DNA from: DAIQNV01 sp036788215
Lineage (GTDB): Bacteria > Planctomycetota > Phycisphaerae > Phycisphaerales > UBA1924
Reading direction: 5' to 3'
Length of the DNA stretch: 64,000 nucleotides
Assembly (NCBI GenBank): GCA_036788215.1
Contig: DAIQNV010000001.1
Coordinates: 41,710-105,709 of the forward strand
The notes under the pieces are model-generated. The model did not search any database. It saw nothing but the letters and a program-made list of their open reading frames with translations, and was not told where the DNA came from. A program made the translations under genes and the position numbers. Shown piece by piece: positions 10,310 through 23,244 of the stretch (its first letter is position 1; each line of letters opens with the position of its first letter).

Positions 10310-10917
10310 GCCTCCTCCTCGATCAGTTCGATGTCCTTGCCGCCCGCGCCCTCGAGCAGAGCCCGGGTCGCCTCGGGGTCGAACGCGGGGTCGTCCGCCT
10401 CGATCGCGATCACGAAACGGTCATCGCTCGTCTTCAGGAACCCCGCGCTCGAGAACACCGGGTGGTTGAACCGGGGCAGCCCGTTGAGCATCAGCATGCC
10501 GATCAGCGCCGCGAAGGCGGCGTGCAGCACCCCCAGCTCGAAGATGATCGGCACGAGGGGCTCCCACGCCCCGTAGGGCTTGCCCTGCACCACGATCTCG
10601 TAGTCGACCGCGCTCATCCAGTACTGCATGAGCCAGCCCACGAACGCCCCGCCCAGCCCGACGCTGAACACGATGTAGGGCAGAATCGTCTTGCGGATAC
10701 CCATCGCCTCCTCGATCCCGTGCATCGGGAAGGGCGAGTTGAAGTCCCACTTCTTGTACCCGCCATCGCGGACCTTCTCGCACGCGTGGTACGCGGTCGG
10801 GGCATCGCTGAACACCGCGAGCATCCCGTGCACGCGGCTCCCGCGATCGGTCACGAACCGGGGCCTGGGCTTGGGCAGGAACGGGAAATAATCGGCGGCG
10901 GTATGCAGGATCGACAT
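10306..10917 (-). CDS. actD: Alternative Complex III subunit ActD (DUF3341)
   Basis: ActD is a membrane subunit with two helices. The 203-residue protein has the family's soluble N-terminal part (HGMLAVFSDAPTAYHACEKVRDGGYKKWD, split by known conserved PFPMHGIEEAMG) and two helices near residues 65-90 and 110-140. ATG at 10917 lies directly after the actC stop (10919-10921); an upstream GTG at 10944 would overlap actC and is less likely. It lies between actC and actE in canonical act order. Confidence 0.92.
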   Translation of the reverse strand: MSILHTAADYFPFLPKPRPRFVTDRGSRVHGMLAVFSDAPTAYHACEKVRDGGYKKWDFNSPFPMHGIEEAMGIRKTILPYIVFSVGLGGAFVGWLMQYWMSAVDYEIVVQGKPYGAWEPLVPIIFELGVLHAAFAALIGMLMLNGLPRFNHPVFSSAGFLKTSDDRFVIAIEADDPAFDPEATRALLEGAGGKDIELIEEEA

Positions 10918-10918
10918 C

Positions 10919-12544
10919 TCAGTGCCCCCCTTCCGTGCGGTCACTGGTCATCGGCGCGTGGGCCGGATCGTGGGACTCGCCGTGCCCGTGGGGGTCGGCC
11001 TGGGGCATGACCGCCTTTAGCTCCGCCATCGCGAAGACCGGCAGGAACTTGATGAACAGCAGGAACAGCGTCCCGAAGATCCCGATCGAGCCCACGAAGA
11101 TCCCGATGTCCACCCACGTCGGGAAGAACATGCCCCACTCGCCCGGCAGGAACGCCCGGTGCAGGCTCGTCACGATGATGACGAACCGCTCGAACCACAT
11201 CCCGATCGTCACGAACAGCGCCACGATCCAGATCACGATCGGGCTCTGACGCATCGCCCGGAACCAGAAGACCTGCGGGCTCACAACATTGCACACGATC
11301 ATCGTCCAGTACGCCCACCAGTAGGGTGCCGTCGCCGGGTTCGCGCGGTTCCCGATGAAGGCGTACCACTCGAACTCGTTGCCCCCGTACCAGGCGATGA
11401 AGAACTCCATCCCGTAGGCGAAGCCCACCATCATGCCGGTCAGCAGGATGATCTTGGCCATGTTCTCCAGGTGACGCAGCGTCAAGAGGTCCTTGAAGTT
11501 CGGCATCAGCTCCCGCAGGGGGATCATCAGCAGCAGCACCATCGCGAACCCGCCGAAGATCGCCCCCGCCACGAAGTAGGGCGGGAAGATCGTCGTGTGC
11601 CACCCGGGCAGGATCGAGGTCGCGAAGTCGAACGACACGATCGAGTGCACGCTGAGCACCAGGGGCGTCGAGATGCCCGCCAGGATCAGGTAGGCCGACT
11701 CGTACCGGTGCCAGTGCCGGCTGCTGAAACGCCACCCGAGGCTCAGCAGCCCGTAGATGTACGCGCGCGCCACGTCGGGGCGGAACCAGGGGAGGACCAG
11801 CGCCTTGTTCCCCGGAAGACCGATCGCGAAGGGCTTGCTCGTCCCCGCCCGCAGGCGCGAGTCGGCCCGGTCGCGCAGCGTCGCCAGGTCCGGGATCATC
11901 CCCATGTACCAGAACAGCGTCGACACCGTCGCGTAGGTCGACACCGCGAACACGTCCCACAGGAGCGGGCTGCGGAAGTTCGGCCAGATCCAGTTGTAGT
12001 TCGGGATCGGGAAGAGGAACCACGCGAACCACACCCGGCCCACGTGGATGCCCGGGAAGATGCCCGCGCACACCACCGCGAAGATCGTCATCGCCTCCGC
12101 CGACCGGTTCACCGCGGTCCGCCACTTCTGCTTCAAGAGGCACAGGATCGCGGAGATGAGCGTCCCCGCGTGCCCGATGCCGATCCAGAACACGAAGTTC
12201 GTGATGTCCCACGCCCAGTCCACCTGGTTGTTCAGACCCCACGTGCCGATGCCCGTCACGATCAGGTACAGGATCAAGAGCGTCCCGATGCCCGCGATCG
12301 GCGCGAACGTCAGGAACGCCAGCCACCACCACAGGGGCGCCGGGTTCTCCGCGTACCCGCACACGATGTTCGTCACGTCGCCGAACGACCGCTTCCCGAG
12401 CACCAGCGGGCTCTCGACCGCCGGATCCTCCGTCAGCGTCCCGTCGCCCAGCCCGACATCGACGTCACGCCCCGGCACAGCCGCCCCCTCGCGGAGGCCC
12501 GCGAGCCGCTCGGCCGTCAATTGATCAGGATGCATCGCGCTCAT
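10919..12544 (-). CDS. actC: Alternative Complex III quinone-binding membrane subunit ActC (NrfD/PsrC family)
   Basis: ActC is the NrfD-like membrane subunit that binds the quinol. The 541-residue protein has about ten helices. Conserved stretches include WGLNNQVDWAWDITNFVFWIGIGHAG near residue 110 (written in part as NFVFWIGIGHAGTLISA) and a His in SVHSIVSFDFA of the family core. The C-terminus is a soluble His/Asp-rich tail (DPHGHGESHDPAHAP). The start is ATG at 12544; a second ATG three codons later is also possible. It follows actB by about 96 bases. Confidence 0.94.
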   Translation of the reverse strand: MSAMHPDQLTAERLAGLREGAAVPGRDVDVGLGDGTLTEDPAVESPLVLGKRSFGDVTNIVCGYAENPAPLWWWLAFLTFAPIAGIGTLLILYLIVTGIGTWGLNNQVDWAWDITNFVFWIGIGHAGTLISAILCLLKQKWRTAVNRSAEAMTIFAVVCAGIFPGIHVGRVWFAWFLFPIPNYNWIWPNFRSPLLWDVFAVSTYATVSTLFWYMGMIPDLATLRDRADSRLRAGTSKPFAIGLPGNKALVLPWFRPDVARAYIYGLLSLGWRFSSRHWHRYESAYLILAGISTPLVLSVHSIVSFDFATSILPGWHTTIFPPYFVAGAIFGGFAMVLLLMIPLRELMPNFKDLLTLRHLENMAKIILLTGMMVGFAYGMEFFIAWYGGNEFEWYAFIGNRANPATAPYWWAYWTMIVCNVVSPQVFWFRAMRQSPIVIWIVALFVTIGMWFERFVIIVTSLHRAFLPGEWGMFFPTWVDIGIFVGSIGIFGTLFLLFIKFLPVFAMAELKAVMPQADPHGHGESHDPAHAPMTSDRTEGGH

Positions 12545-12640
12545 GAGTCCGTCCTGTTTAAGGCCGGCCCCCGCGGGCCGCCGGTCGTCTCGAGTCGTCT
12601 TCCACCGCCGGTCCGCCCGCGTCCGTCAGCCCGGTATCCC

Positions 12641-16228
<3,588 letters not shown>

Positions 16229-16330
16229 AGATCTTCTCAGTTCTCTGGGGAGCCCTCTCCCCGTCTATCCGGCCTTCACCCCGATGGCTGATCGCCGATC
16301 CCCGATCCCGAGCGGCTCAAAGAGCCGCGA

Positions 16331-17047
16331 TCAGTAGTGACACGCCGCGCAGTGCTGGGGCGGGTTCCGCCTCAGGCTCTCGACGAGGTCCTCGGGCGTC
16401 ACGCCCTCGTGCACACGCTCACCCACAGGCTTGCTGAACCACTCCTGCTCCACCCACACCAGGTTCGTCACCTGGCTCGGGGGGACGAGGTTCTCCTCGG
16501 GGTTGCGGTGGCAGTCGAGGCACCAGCCCATGCTCAGGCTTTCCGCCTGGTACACCACCGGCATCCCCGAGATCTGACCGTGGCACGAGTAGCAGCTCAC
16601 ACCCGCCGCCACGTGCACGTGGTGCGGGAAGTGCGCGTAGTCCGGCACCACGTGGATCTTCCGCCACTCGATGCTCGCGTTCTCCGCGTACGCCTCGCGC
16701 ACGAACGCCACCTTCTGGTTGTGCAGCTGCGCACCCGGGCCGCCGCCCGCCGACGCCGCCAGCTTGCCCTCCGTGTGGCAACCCATGCAGGTCGACACGC
16801 TGGGCACGTTGCTGAACGAAGCGTTCTCGACATGCGTGTGGCAATAGCGACAGTCGATGCCCAATTGCCCCGCGTGCAGCTGGTGGTTGTACCCCGAACC
16901 CGGTTGCTCGGGCATGTACCCGACTTCGAAGAAGTCGGGCGTCGCCCAGTACCAGGTCCCCGTCACCACAGCCACAAGACCGCCGGCGCCGCCAAGGGCA
17001 GCCACCGTCGGCAACGCGTTCATCCACTTCGGGAACAGTCCTGGCAC
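16331..17047 (-). CDS. actA: Alternative Complex III pentahaem cytochrome c subunit ActA
   Basis: ActA is the five-haem cytochrome of the complex. Five haem sites are visible: CRYCH, CMGCH, CYSCH, CLDCH and CAACH, the last within four residues of the C-terminus. A membrane anchor lies near residues 10-33. The frame extends to 17104, but a GGAGG box at correct distance from GTG 17047 decides this start, giving 238 residues. It is the first gene of the act cluster and is divergent from ctaA across 411 bases that must hold its promoter. Confidence 0.94.
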   Translation of the reverse strand: MPGLFPKWMNALPTVAALGGAGGLVAVVTGTWYWATPDFFEVGYMPEQPGSGYNHQLHAGQLGIDCRYCHTHVENASFSNVPSVSTCMGCHTEGKLAASAGGGPGAQLHNQKVAFVREAYAENASIEWRKIHVVPDYAHFPHHVHVAAGVSCYSCHGQISGMPVVYQAESLSMGWCLDCHRNPEENLVPPSQVTNLVWVEQEWFSKPVGERVHEGVTPEDLVESLRRNPPQHCAACHY

Positions 17048-17458
17048 GCAGAACCTCCGCCCCTGAGGCGCACGCGCCAGGGCCCCCTGGCCCTCTGCGT
17101 GCACACTGACCGGTGAGGGTGCGCCGACCCCGCAGGCCGACCCAACGCACCCATCATCCCCTGCACAACCGCCCGTCTGTTCCTAGAGGAACCCCCGGGC
17201 CCTGATCCAAACCGCCGCCCGGACCGAGAATCCACGCTCCGACCGACGGGCGAGAGCCTACACATGTCGGAATCGGTCGTGTTGCTGTCAGACCGCAAAA
17301 ACCCGCGTCCATCCGCACGCGAACCCATCGGAATCACTGTCAGACCGTAATTGAGACAGAGTCGCAGCAATACAACGAGGCCCGCACAACACCCATCCCG
17401 CTTGCGGCTGCCCCTCAATAACCGTACACTACCCTGATACCAGGAGGCGAAGCAACCC
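17048..17458. promoter_or_regulatory. Divergent control region between actA and ctaA
   Basis: These 411 bases hold no gene. They contain a promoter-like pair for ctaA, a 6-2-6 inverted repeat GTTCCTAGAGGAAC at 17179-17192 on the actA side, and two copies of a two-box arrangement: TCGGAATC at 17267-17274 and 17328-17335, and CTGTCAGACCG at 17285-17295 and 17337-17347. These repeated boxes could be regulator sites shared by the two transcription units. Confidence 0.5.
17402..17430 (+). promoter_or_regulatory. Candidate promoter of ctaA
   Basis: TTGCGG (17402-17407) and TACACT (17425-17430) are separated by exactly 17 bases, and an AGGAGG ribosome binding site follows at 17442-17447, 11 bases before GTG 17459. 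The -35 box matches the consensus at only three of six positions. Confidence 0.45.
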
Positions 17459-18946
17459 GTGAGCACCCTCACTGATCCAACCACGCAGGGCCTCCCCACC
17501 ACCCACGACCACTCTGGCGACCACGCTCACGCCCGCCTCGCCCACCTCCTCGGTCCCGCCCTCTCCTCCGGTCTCGCGACCGCGGTCGCGATGTGGCTCG
17601 TCTGGTGGCTCGCCCACCTCCCCTCCGTCCGCCTCTCCGGGCCCGTCACGCTCGTCCTCCTGCTCATCACGCAGGTCCTCGTCCTCGCCTGGTGCGTCCG
17701 ACCAGCGGGCCGGGCCGCCTCGATCCGCGTGGGCCTCGCGGGCGGGCTCGTCGCGGGCCTGTTCAACCTCTTGATCCTGGGCTCCGTCCTGGGCGAGCAG
17801 GCGGGCAGCACCGCCGACCTCACCGCCGCCGCCAACCGCTTCCGCGAGGGAGCCCCCATGATTCTGCTGGGGTACATGACGCTCAGCCTCCTCGCCGGCG
17901 CCGCTGCGGGGGCCATCGCCCGCTTCGCAGCACCCGCCCGGGGGGACCTCGACCCCAGCCGTTGGCTCGCCCGATACGCCGCGACCGTCGCGATCGCGGT
18001 CATCCCCCTCCTCGCGGTCGGGGGCTCGGTCACCAGCACCGAGAGCGGGATGGCGGTCCCCGACGCGGTCACCACCTACGGGAGCGTCTCGTTCCTCTTC
18101 CCCATCAGCCTCATGGCCGACCCCAGGATTTTCCTGGAGCACACCCACCGCCTCTTCGGCTCGCTCGTGGGCCTCTCGATGATCTTCCTCGTCGTGCAGG
18201 CCTTCGTCGTCCGCACCGCGACCGGGGGCACCCGCACCGGCATGGCCCGCGTCCGCACCCTCAGCGTCATCCTCCTCGTCATGGTCATCATCCAGGGCCT
18301 CCTGGGCATCACCCGCGTCAGCAGCGTCGTCCGCACCTGGCCGGGCTTCTCCAGCATCGGAGAGGCCTACTGGGCCGCCCTGCATGGCATCACCGGACAA
18401 GGGGTGTTCGCCTTCGCGGTGTGGACCGCCGCCGCGGCGGGCGCCGTGCTGCTGACCGAGACCGAGACCCCCGAAGCGACGCGGAAGGCCGCCCGGCGGG
18501 CCGGCAAGATCGGTACGTTCGCGATCGTGGCCCTTTTCATCCAGCTGACCTTCGGCGCCCTCAGCCGGCACACCGGCTCGGCGCACGCGATGTGGAGTCA
18601 CATTGGCTGGGCTCTCGTCGTCACGCTCTCCGTTGCGATCATGGGCTTCCTGCTCACCGCGTCGGACCGGTTCAGCGAGGCGGGCGACAAGCTGCGGGGC
18701 GTCGGTCGCGGGATCGCGATCACACTGACGCTCCAGGTCGCGCTCGGTTTCGCCGCCCTCGTCTTCGTGGGCGTCGGGAGCGGGGTCCGCCCGATCCCGA
18801 CCGCGGACGAACTCGCCCTCGCGCCGCCCATCGAGACCGCCGAAGCCCTCTTCACCACCGCGCACCAGACCACCGGCGCGATCCTGCTCGCCCTCGTCGT
18901 GCTCGGGACGACCCGGGCCCGCCAGGTCGCAAGACTCACCGGGTGA
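17459..18946 (+). CDS. ctaA: Haem A synthase (CtaA/COX15 family), long form
   Basis: CtaA oxidises the C8 methyl of haem O to give haem A for the aa3/caa3 oxidase. The 495-residue protein has conserved elements GGSVTSTESGMAVPD, the haem-ligand EHTHRLFGSLVG, ALHGITGQG, and SHIGWALVV and AHQTTGAILLA in the second half. Bacterial enzymes are usually 300-350 residues; here about 150 residues with three or four additional helices precede the core. Only one Cys is present, so the loop Cys pair of the Bacillus type is missing. The N-terminal tail is His-rich (HDHSGDHAHARLAH). GTG start with AGGAGG. It is divergent from actA, whose cluster encodes the oxidase it serves. Confidence 0.92.
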   Translation: MSTLTDPTTQGLPTTHDHSGDHAHARLAHLLGPALSSGLATAVAMWLVWWLAHLPSVRLSGPVTLVLLLITQVLVLAWCVRPAGRAASIRVGLAGGLVAGLFNLLILGSVLGEQAGSTADLTAAANRFREGAPMILLGYMTLSLLAGAAAGAIARFAAPARGDLDPSRWLARYAATVAIAVIPLLAVGGSVTSTESGMAVPDAVTTYGSVSFLFPISLMADPRIFLEHTHRLFGSLVGLSMIFLVVQAFVVRTATGGTRTGMARVRTLSVILLVMVIIQGLLGITRVSSVVRTWPGFSSIGEAYWAALHGITGQGVFAFAVWTAAAAGAVLLTETETPEATRKAARRAGKIGTFAIVALFIQLTFGALSRHTGSAHAMWSHIGWALVVTLSVAIMGFLLTASDRFSEAGDKLRGVGRGIAITLTLQVALGFAALVFVGVGSGVRPIPTADELALAPPIETAEALFTTAHQTTGAILLALVVLGTTRARQVARLTG

Positions 18947-19110
18947 AATCGGGGCCCGCGAAAGGCCCATAACGCAACGGGACCGGCGCAGGTCCGGGAA
19001 TGCGCTCGCATCGGGGGGCCCCCGGGCCGATACTGGGGCGGAGTGTGCAATCGGTCCCGCCGGGGGGCGTTGGGCTGGGCAGACCTTGTTCCTCCGGGGG
19101 GACTTCCGCG

Positions 19111-20637
19111 ATGCCGACCATACAGACCGAACGACTGCCTGGAAGCCTGAGCCCGATCCGCGACGAGGAGTTCGGGTTCGACGAGGCCCGCCACTTGCTC
19201 CTCAGGGCGGGCTTCGGGGGGACGCCGGCCCAGATCCAGGGCCTCGCGTCGATGGGGGCGCGGGGAGCGGTCGACTACATCCTCGACGTGGGCCAGGTGC
19301 CCTTCCGCGAGGTCGGGCCCAGCCTCTTTGACAGGAACATCATGCGCCCGCCCAGCGAGGCGGAGCAGCAGGCCTACCGGCGTGCCCAGCGGGCCCGGGA
19401 CGAGGACACGCTCGCGGTCTTCCGCCAGCAGCGCCAGCAGGCCCAGCAGCGCGACCGGCGCCAGGCCTCCGAGATGCAGCGGTGGTGGCTCGCGCGCATG
19501 ATCGAGACGCCCAGGCCCCTGGAAGAGAAAATGACTCTCTTCTGGCACGGGCACTTCGCGACGAGCTACCGCACGATCGAGAACAGCTACCACATGTTCC
19601 TGCAGAATCAGCTCTTCCGCTCGCAGGCGGTGGGCAGCTACGCCACGCTCCTGCACGCGATCATCCGCGACCCCGCGATGCTCGCCTACCTCGACAACAA
19701 CGACTCGCGCCGGGGCCAGCCCAACGAGAACCTCGCCCGCGAACTCATGGAGCTCTTCAGCCTGGGCGTCGGCGCCTACACCGAAAGGGACATCAGGGAG
19801 GGCGCCCGCGCCCTCACGGGCTACACCTTTGTTGACGACGAGTTCGTCTTCAACGAGCGGAACCACGACGGGGACGACAAAGAGATCCTGGGCCACCGCG
19901 GGGCGCTCAATGGCGAGGGCTTCGTCAACGCCATCCTGGCCCACCGGGCCTGCGCCCCGTATATGGCCTACAAGCTCTACGACTTCTTCGTGCTGCACAT
20001 CACCGACGGGTCGCAGGACGACAACAGGCCCGTCCGCGGCGCCGTGAACGATCTCGCGGAGGTGCTGCGCTCGTCGGGCTACCAGATCCGCCCAACGCTC
20101 CGCAAGCTCTTCCTCAGCCGGCATTTCTACCACCCCGAGGTCGTCTCGCAGCGCATCAAGAGCCCGGTGGAGCTGGTCGTCGGCGCCATCCGCTCGCTCA
20201 ACGCCCCGGTGCGGGACGTGGGCGTCCTGATCGACGCGATGGAACTCATGGGCCAGAGCCTGCTCTACCCGCCCAGCGTCAAGGGCTGGGACGGGGGCCG
20301 ATCCTGGATCAACACCGCGACCCTCTTCACACGCCAGAACGCCATGAACTACCTGCTGACGGGCGCCCTCCCGAGCGGGCAACGCGGCGCGTCGAACCAG
20401 GACCGCTACGACCCCATGCCCCTGCTCGACCCCCTCGCCAAGGCGGACCCGGCGGGCGCCACCGACCCCGAGACCGTCGCGGCGTACCTGTTGAACCTGA
20501 CCCTCGGGCAGGCGCCCTCGCACCACATCGACACCCTCACGGACTTCTGCCGTGCCAACGGCGGGTCGATCGGGCCGGCGATGGTGACCGGGATGCTGGT
20601 CCTGATCGGGTCGATGCCGGAGTATCAGTTGGTTTGA
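19111..20637 (+). CDS. DUF1800 family protein
   Basis: Function is not established for this family. The 508-residue protein shows its main landmarks: DEARHLLLRAGFGGTP near the N-terminus, EKMTLFWHGHFATS, NENLARELMELFSLGVG followed by EGARALTGYTF, EILGHRG, KSPVELVVGAIRS and PPSVKGWDGG. Start ATG 19111 is preferred over the upstream in-frame codon at 19000, since the intervening residues look non-coding. It is followed after about 110 bases by a DUF1501 gene; the two families are commonly paired in planctomycetes and proteobacteria and are thought to work together outside the cytoplasm. Confidence 0.9.
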   Translation: MPTIQTERLPGSLSPIRDEEFGFDEARHLLLRAGFGGTPAQIQGLASMGARGAVDYILDVGQVPFREVGPSLFDRNIMRPPSEAEQQAYRRAQRARDEDTLAVFRQQRQQAQQRDRRQASEMQRWWLARMIETPRPLEEKMTLFWHGHFATSYRTIENSYHMFLQNQLFRSQAVGSYATLLHAIIRDPAMLAYLDNNDSRRGQPNENLARELMELFSLGVGAYTERDIREGARALTGYTFVDDEFVFNERNHDGDDKEILGHRGALNGEGFVNAILAHRACAPYMAYKLYDFFVLHITDGSQDDNRPVRGAVNDLAEVLRSSGYQIRPTLRKLFLSRHFYHPEVVSQRIKSPVELVVGAIRSLNAPVRDVGVLIDAMELMGQSLLYPPSVKGWDGGRSWINTATLFTRQNAMNYLLTGALPSGQRGASNQDRYDPMPLLDPLAKADPAGATDPETVAAYLLNLTLGQAPSHHIDTLTDFCRANGGSIGPAMVTGMLVLIGSMPEYQLV

Positions 20638-20673
20638 GGAGGGGACCGGGGATCGGCCATCACCGATCGGGGT

Positions 20674-20708
20674 CGGCAAACGGCAAACGGCAAACGGCAA
20701 ACGGCAAA
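20674..20708. repeat. Tandem repeat, five copies of a 7-base unit (CGGCAAA)
   Basis: Five exact head-to-tail copies of CGGCAAA lie in the gap between the DUF1800 and DUF1501 genes. The unit is too short for CRISPR and has no spacers; it is probably a slipped-strand microsatellite. Confidence 0.9.
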
Positions 20709-20749
20709 CGGGCGGACGGTAAGGTGTTGGCGGCGATGGGAGCTTGAGC

Positions 20750-22105
20750 ATGAGCGATCTGCATCTGGATCCGAGTCGGGCAAAGGCGTGGACCCGGCGG
20801 GCGTTCCTTGAGAAGTCCCTGGTCTTCACCTCCGCCGCGCTGACCGTGCCCGCCTTCGTGCAGCGCAGCGCCCTCGCGATCGAGCAGCCCGGCGCCGGCA
20901 TGGCCTCGATCCCGGGCGTGCCCGAGGACCGCGTCCTGGTCATCCTGCAGCTCGGGGGCGGGAACGACGGGCTCAACACCGTCATCCCCCACGGCTTCGA
21001 CGAGTACTTCCGCGCCCGCCCGCAGATCGGCATCCGGGGCGACCAGACGCTCGGGCTGGGTCGCGGAAACCAGGCGATCGGCCTGCACCCAAGGCTCGCG
21101 GGCGTGAAGTCGCTCTACGACGACGGGCTCGCCTCGATCGTGCAGGGCGTGGGCTATCCCAACCCCAACCGCTCGCACTTCAAGAGCATGGACATCTGGC
21201 ACACCGCCGACACCACCGGCACCGGCGACGGATGGCTCGGGCGCTACGTCGACTCCGAATGCTGCGGCTTCGGCAAGGGCGAGAGCGGGCGGGCCCCCCG
21301 GGGCGAACGGCGCGAGATGCCGGCGCCGATCGCGATCGGGCGTGAGGCGCCGCTGGCGATGATCGGGCCGGGCGTGAAGCCCATCGCGTTCGAGACGCCC
21401 GACCTCTTCAAGTGGACCGGGGGCGCGATCCACCCCGCCCTCGAGGAGCCCTACGGCAAACTCGCGGAGGGTGAGGGCACCGGCGACCCGAACTCGACCG
21501 CCTCGTTCCTCATGCGGACCAGCCTCGACGCCCGGGTGTCGAGCGAGACGATCCGGCGCGCGGTCAGCGCCCAGCCCCTGGTGCAGTACCCGGGCTCCGA
21601 TCTCGCCCGCCAGATGCAGATGGTGGGCGGCATGATCCGCGCGGGCATGAAGACCCGCGTTTACTTCGTCTCGCTGGGGGGCTTCGACACCCATGCGGGC
21701 CAGGGCGGGGCCAACGGACGCCACGCCAACCTCATGGCGACCCTGGGCGACGCGGTCCGGGCGTTCTACGACGACCTGAAGGCACAGGGCAACGACGGGC
21801 GCGTCCTGACCATGTGCTTCAGCGAGTTCGGCCGACGCGTCGGCCAGAACGCGAGCGCCGGCACCGACCATGGCACCGCGGCCCCCGTGATGCTCTTCGG
21901 CCCCATGGTGAAGCCCGGCGTCCTGAACCCCCACCCCTCGATGAGCGACCTCGACGACGGGGACCTCAAGCACACGGTCGACTTCCGCACGATCTACGCC
22001 GCGATCCTCGAGGACTGGATGGGCAACGGGGCGAGTAGAGAGATTCTGGGCGGGCGGTACCGGGCGGCGCCGGTGATCGATCCGCGATGGAAGCTACGGG
22101 GTTGA
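20750..22105 (+). CDS. DUF1501 family secreted protein (TAT-type signal)
   Basis: The 451-residue protein begins with a twin-arginine-like signal (TRRAFLEKSLVFTSAALTV), then the DUF1501 hallmarks ILQLGGGNDGLNTVIPH, LHPRLAGVKSLYDDG, PNRSHFKSMDIWHT, and FSEFGRRVGQNAS followed by GTDHGTAAPV. The fold is related to sulfatases and alkaline phosphatases, but no substrate is known. ATG 20750 is chosen over the TTG two codons upstream. It is paired with the DUF1800 gene before it. Its 3' end overlaps the 3' end of the next, convergent gene by 12 bases. Confidence 0.9.
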   Translation: MSDLHLDPSRAKAWTRRAFLEKSLVFTSAALTVPAFVQRSALAIEQPGAGMASIPGVPEDRVLVILQLGGGNDGLNTVIPHGFDEYFRARPQIGIRGDQTLGLGRGNQAIGLHPRLAGVKSLYDDGLASIVQGVGYPNPNRSHFKSMDIWHTADTTGTGDGWLGRYVDSECCGFGKGESGRAPRGERREMPAPIAIGREAPLAMIGPGVKPIAFETPDLFKWTGGAIHPALEEPYGKLAEGEGTGDPNSTASFLMRTSLDARVSSETIRRAVSAQPLVQYPGSDLARQMQMVGGMIRAGMKTRVYFVSLGGFDTHAGQGGANGRHANLMATLGDAVRAFYDDLKAQGNDGRVLTMCFSEFGRRVGQNASAGTDHGTAAPVMLFGPMVKPGVLNPHPSMSDLDDGDLKHTVDFRTIYAAILEDWMGNGASREILGGRYRAAPVIDPRWKLRG

Positions 22106-23197
22106 GCCCTCGGGCAGCAACCGGGCGAGCGGCGTCAGGTCGATGATCAGCGGTTCGCCTTCCGCGGGCGGCGGGTCGCCGGGCACAACGCGGACGGACG
22201 GGAAGCGGGTGTCCTCGGTGGGGCCGACGATGTAGCGGTTGCCCGGCTGAGCCAGGAGCATGTTGATCTTCCTGTCGACGGGGTATGCCAGATACACCGG
22301 ATAGGAGGCATCAATCTCGCCCGCATCCACGCTGAGCTCCCAACGTCCGTCGCCCGGGCGCATCGAGCGCTGCGGTGCATTCATGCTGTTTTTCTCAGTG
22401 GGACTGATGTAGATCACGATCGGAGTGAGCGTTCCGATCGCGTCCGCGTCGAGCACGAACTTCACCGGGCCATCCCACTGTGGGTCTTGTTGCCCGCCGT
22501 CGGTGAAGAACCGCCCCCGATCGACATGCGAGAGCATGAAGCCCAGGTTCGCGACGTCGATCACAAGAGGCTCATCTTCGGGCGTATCGCCGGGCGGTAC
22601 CGGGCGAAGCGTGAAGGATGCGAGTGGGATGTCGTTCTCGCCACTCGCAAAGAGCATCGGGGCAGTCGCGGATGGGCGAACACTCCCGCCCACGGTCTCC
22701 GTTCGTTCCGTATGCCTTATGCCCGAAGTCGTGACCCGCTCGCCGATGAAGATCGGCTGGTTCCGGTCGAGTCTGCCCGGGCGGATATCGAGCGAGAATC
22801 CCGCCTCGAGTGGCTCCATCCGCTCGAGCTCCACATTCCATGTCGGCCGGTCGTCCTCGAAGGTGTACACAACGAAAGGCGGGGCCATCTCCATGTCTTG
22901 TGGAGCCGCGAGGACGAGCCTCACGCCCCCGGGCCAGTCCGCGGGATGCACGAGCTTCCCCTCGCGCAGCAGGCGGTTCTGGCGCTGGACCTCGTTGGGG
23001 TCGTTGCCCGCCAAGAACTCCCCGAGCGCGTTCGCCCCGCCGGTGTCGCCGGCGCCCTGGCCCCGGGCGGGGGCGTTCATCGCCGGGCCCGCAGCGAACG
23101 AGTGGAAGATCCACCAGCAGAGCAGCGCGACGACGCCCAGGGGGGCGATGAGCCACAGGGTGAGCGCGAGGTTCTTGGGCAGGCCTTTGGCTGGCAT
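22094..23197 (-). CDS. Single-span membrane protein of unknown function
   Basis: The 367-residue protein is not recognised. It starts at ATG 23197 (MPAKGLPKNLALTLW) with one membrane helix near residues 10-33, so about 330 residues face outside. The outer part has three similar-looking stretches ending in PLVID or PLIID motifs after 'GD.P' loops, which may be beta-sandwich repeats. The frame extends further upstream but without coding character. It begins 47 bases after sodA on the same strand, so the two may be cotranscribed; nothing else links them. Confidence 0.65.
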   Translation of the reverse strand: MPAKGLPKNLALTLWLIAPLGVVALLCWWIFHSFAAGPAMNAPARGQGAGDTGGANALGEFLAGNDPNEVQRQNRLLREGKLVHPADWPGGVRLVLAAPQDMEMAPPFVVYTFEDDRPTWNVELERMEPLEAGFSLDIRPGRLDRNQPIFIGERVTTSGIRHTERTETVGGSVRPSATAPMLFASGENDIPLASFTLRPVPPGDTPEDEPLVIDVANLGFMLSHVDRGRFFTDGGQQDPQWDGPVKFVLDADAIGTLTPIVIYISPTEKNSMNAPQRSMRPGDGRWELSVDAGEIDASYPVYLAYPVDRKINMLLAQPGNRYIVGPTEDTRFPSVRVVPGDPPPAEGEPLIIDLTPLARLLPEGSTP

Positions 23198-23244
23198 AAG
23201 GGGCCCCGCCCGCTCTCGCGGCCGGGCGACCCGGGTGGTCGGTA

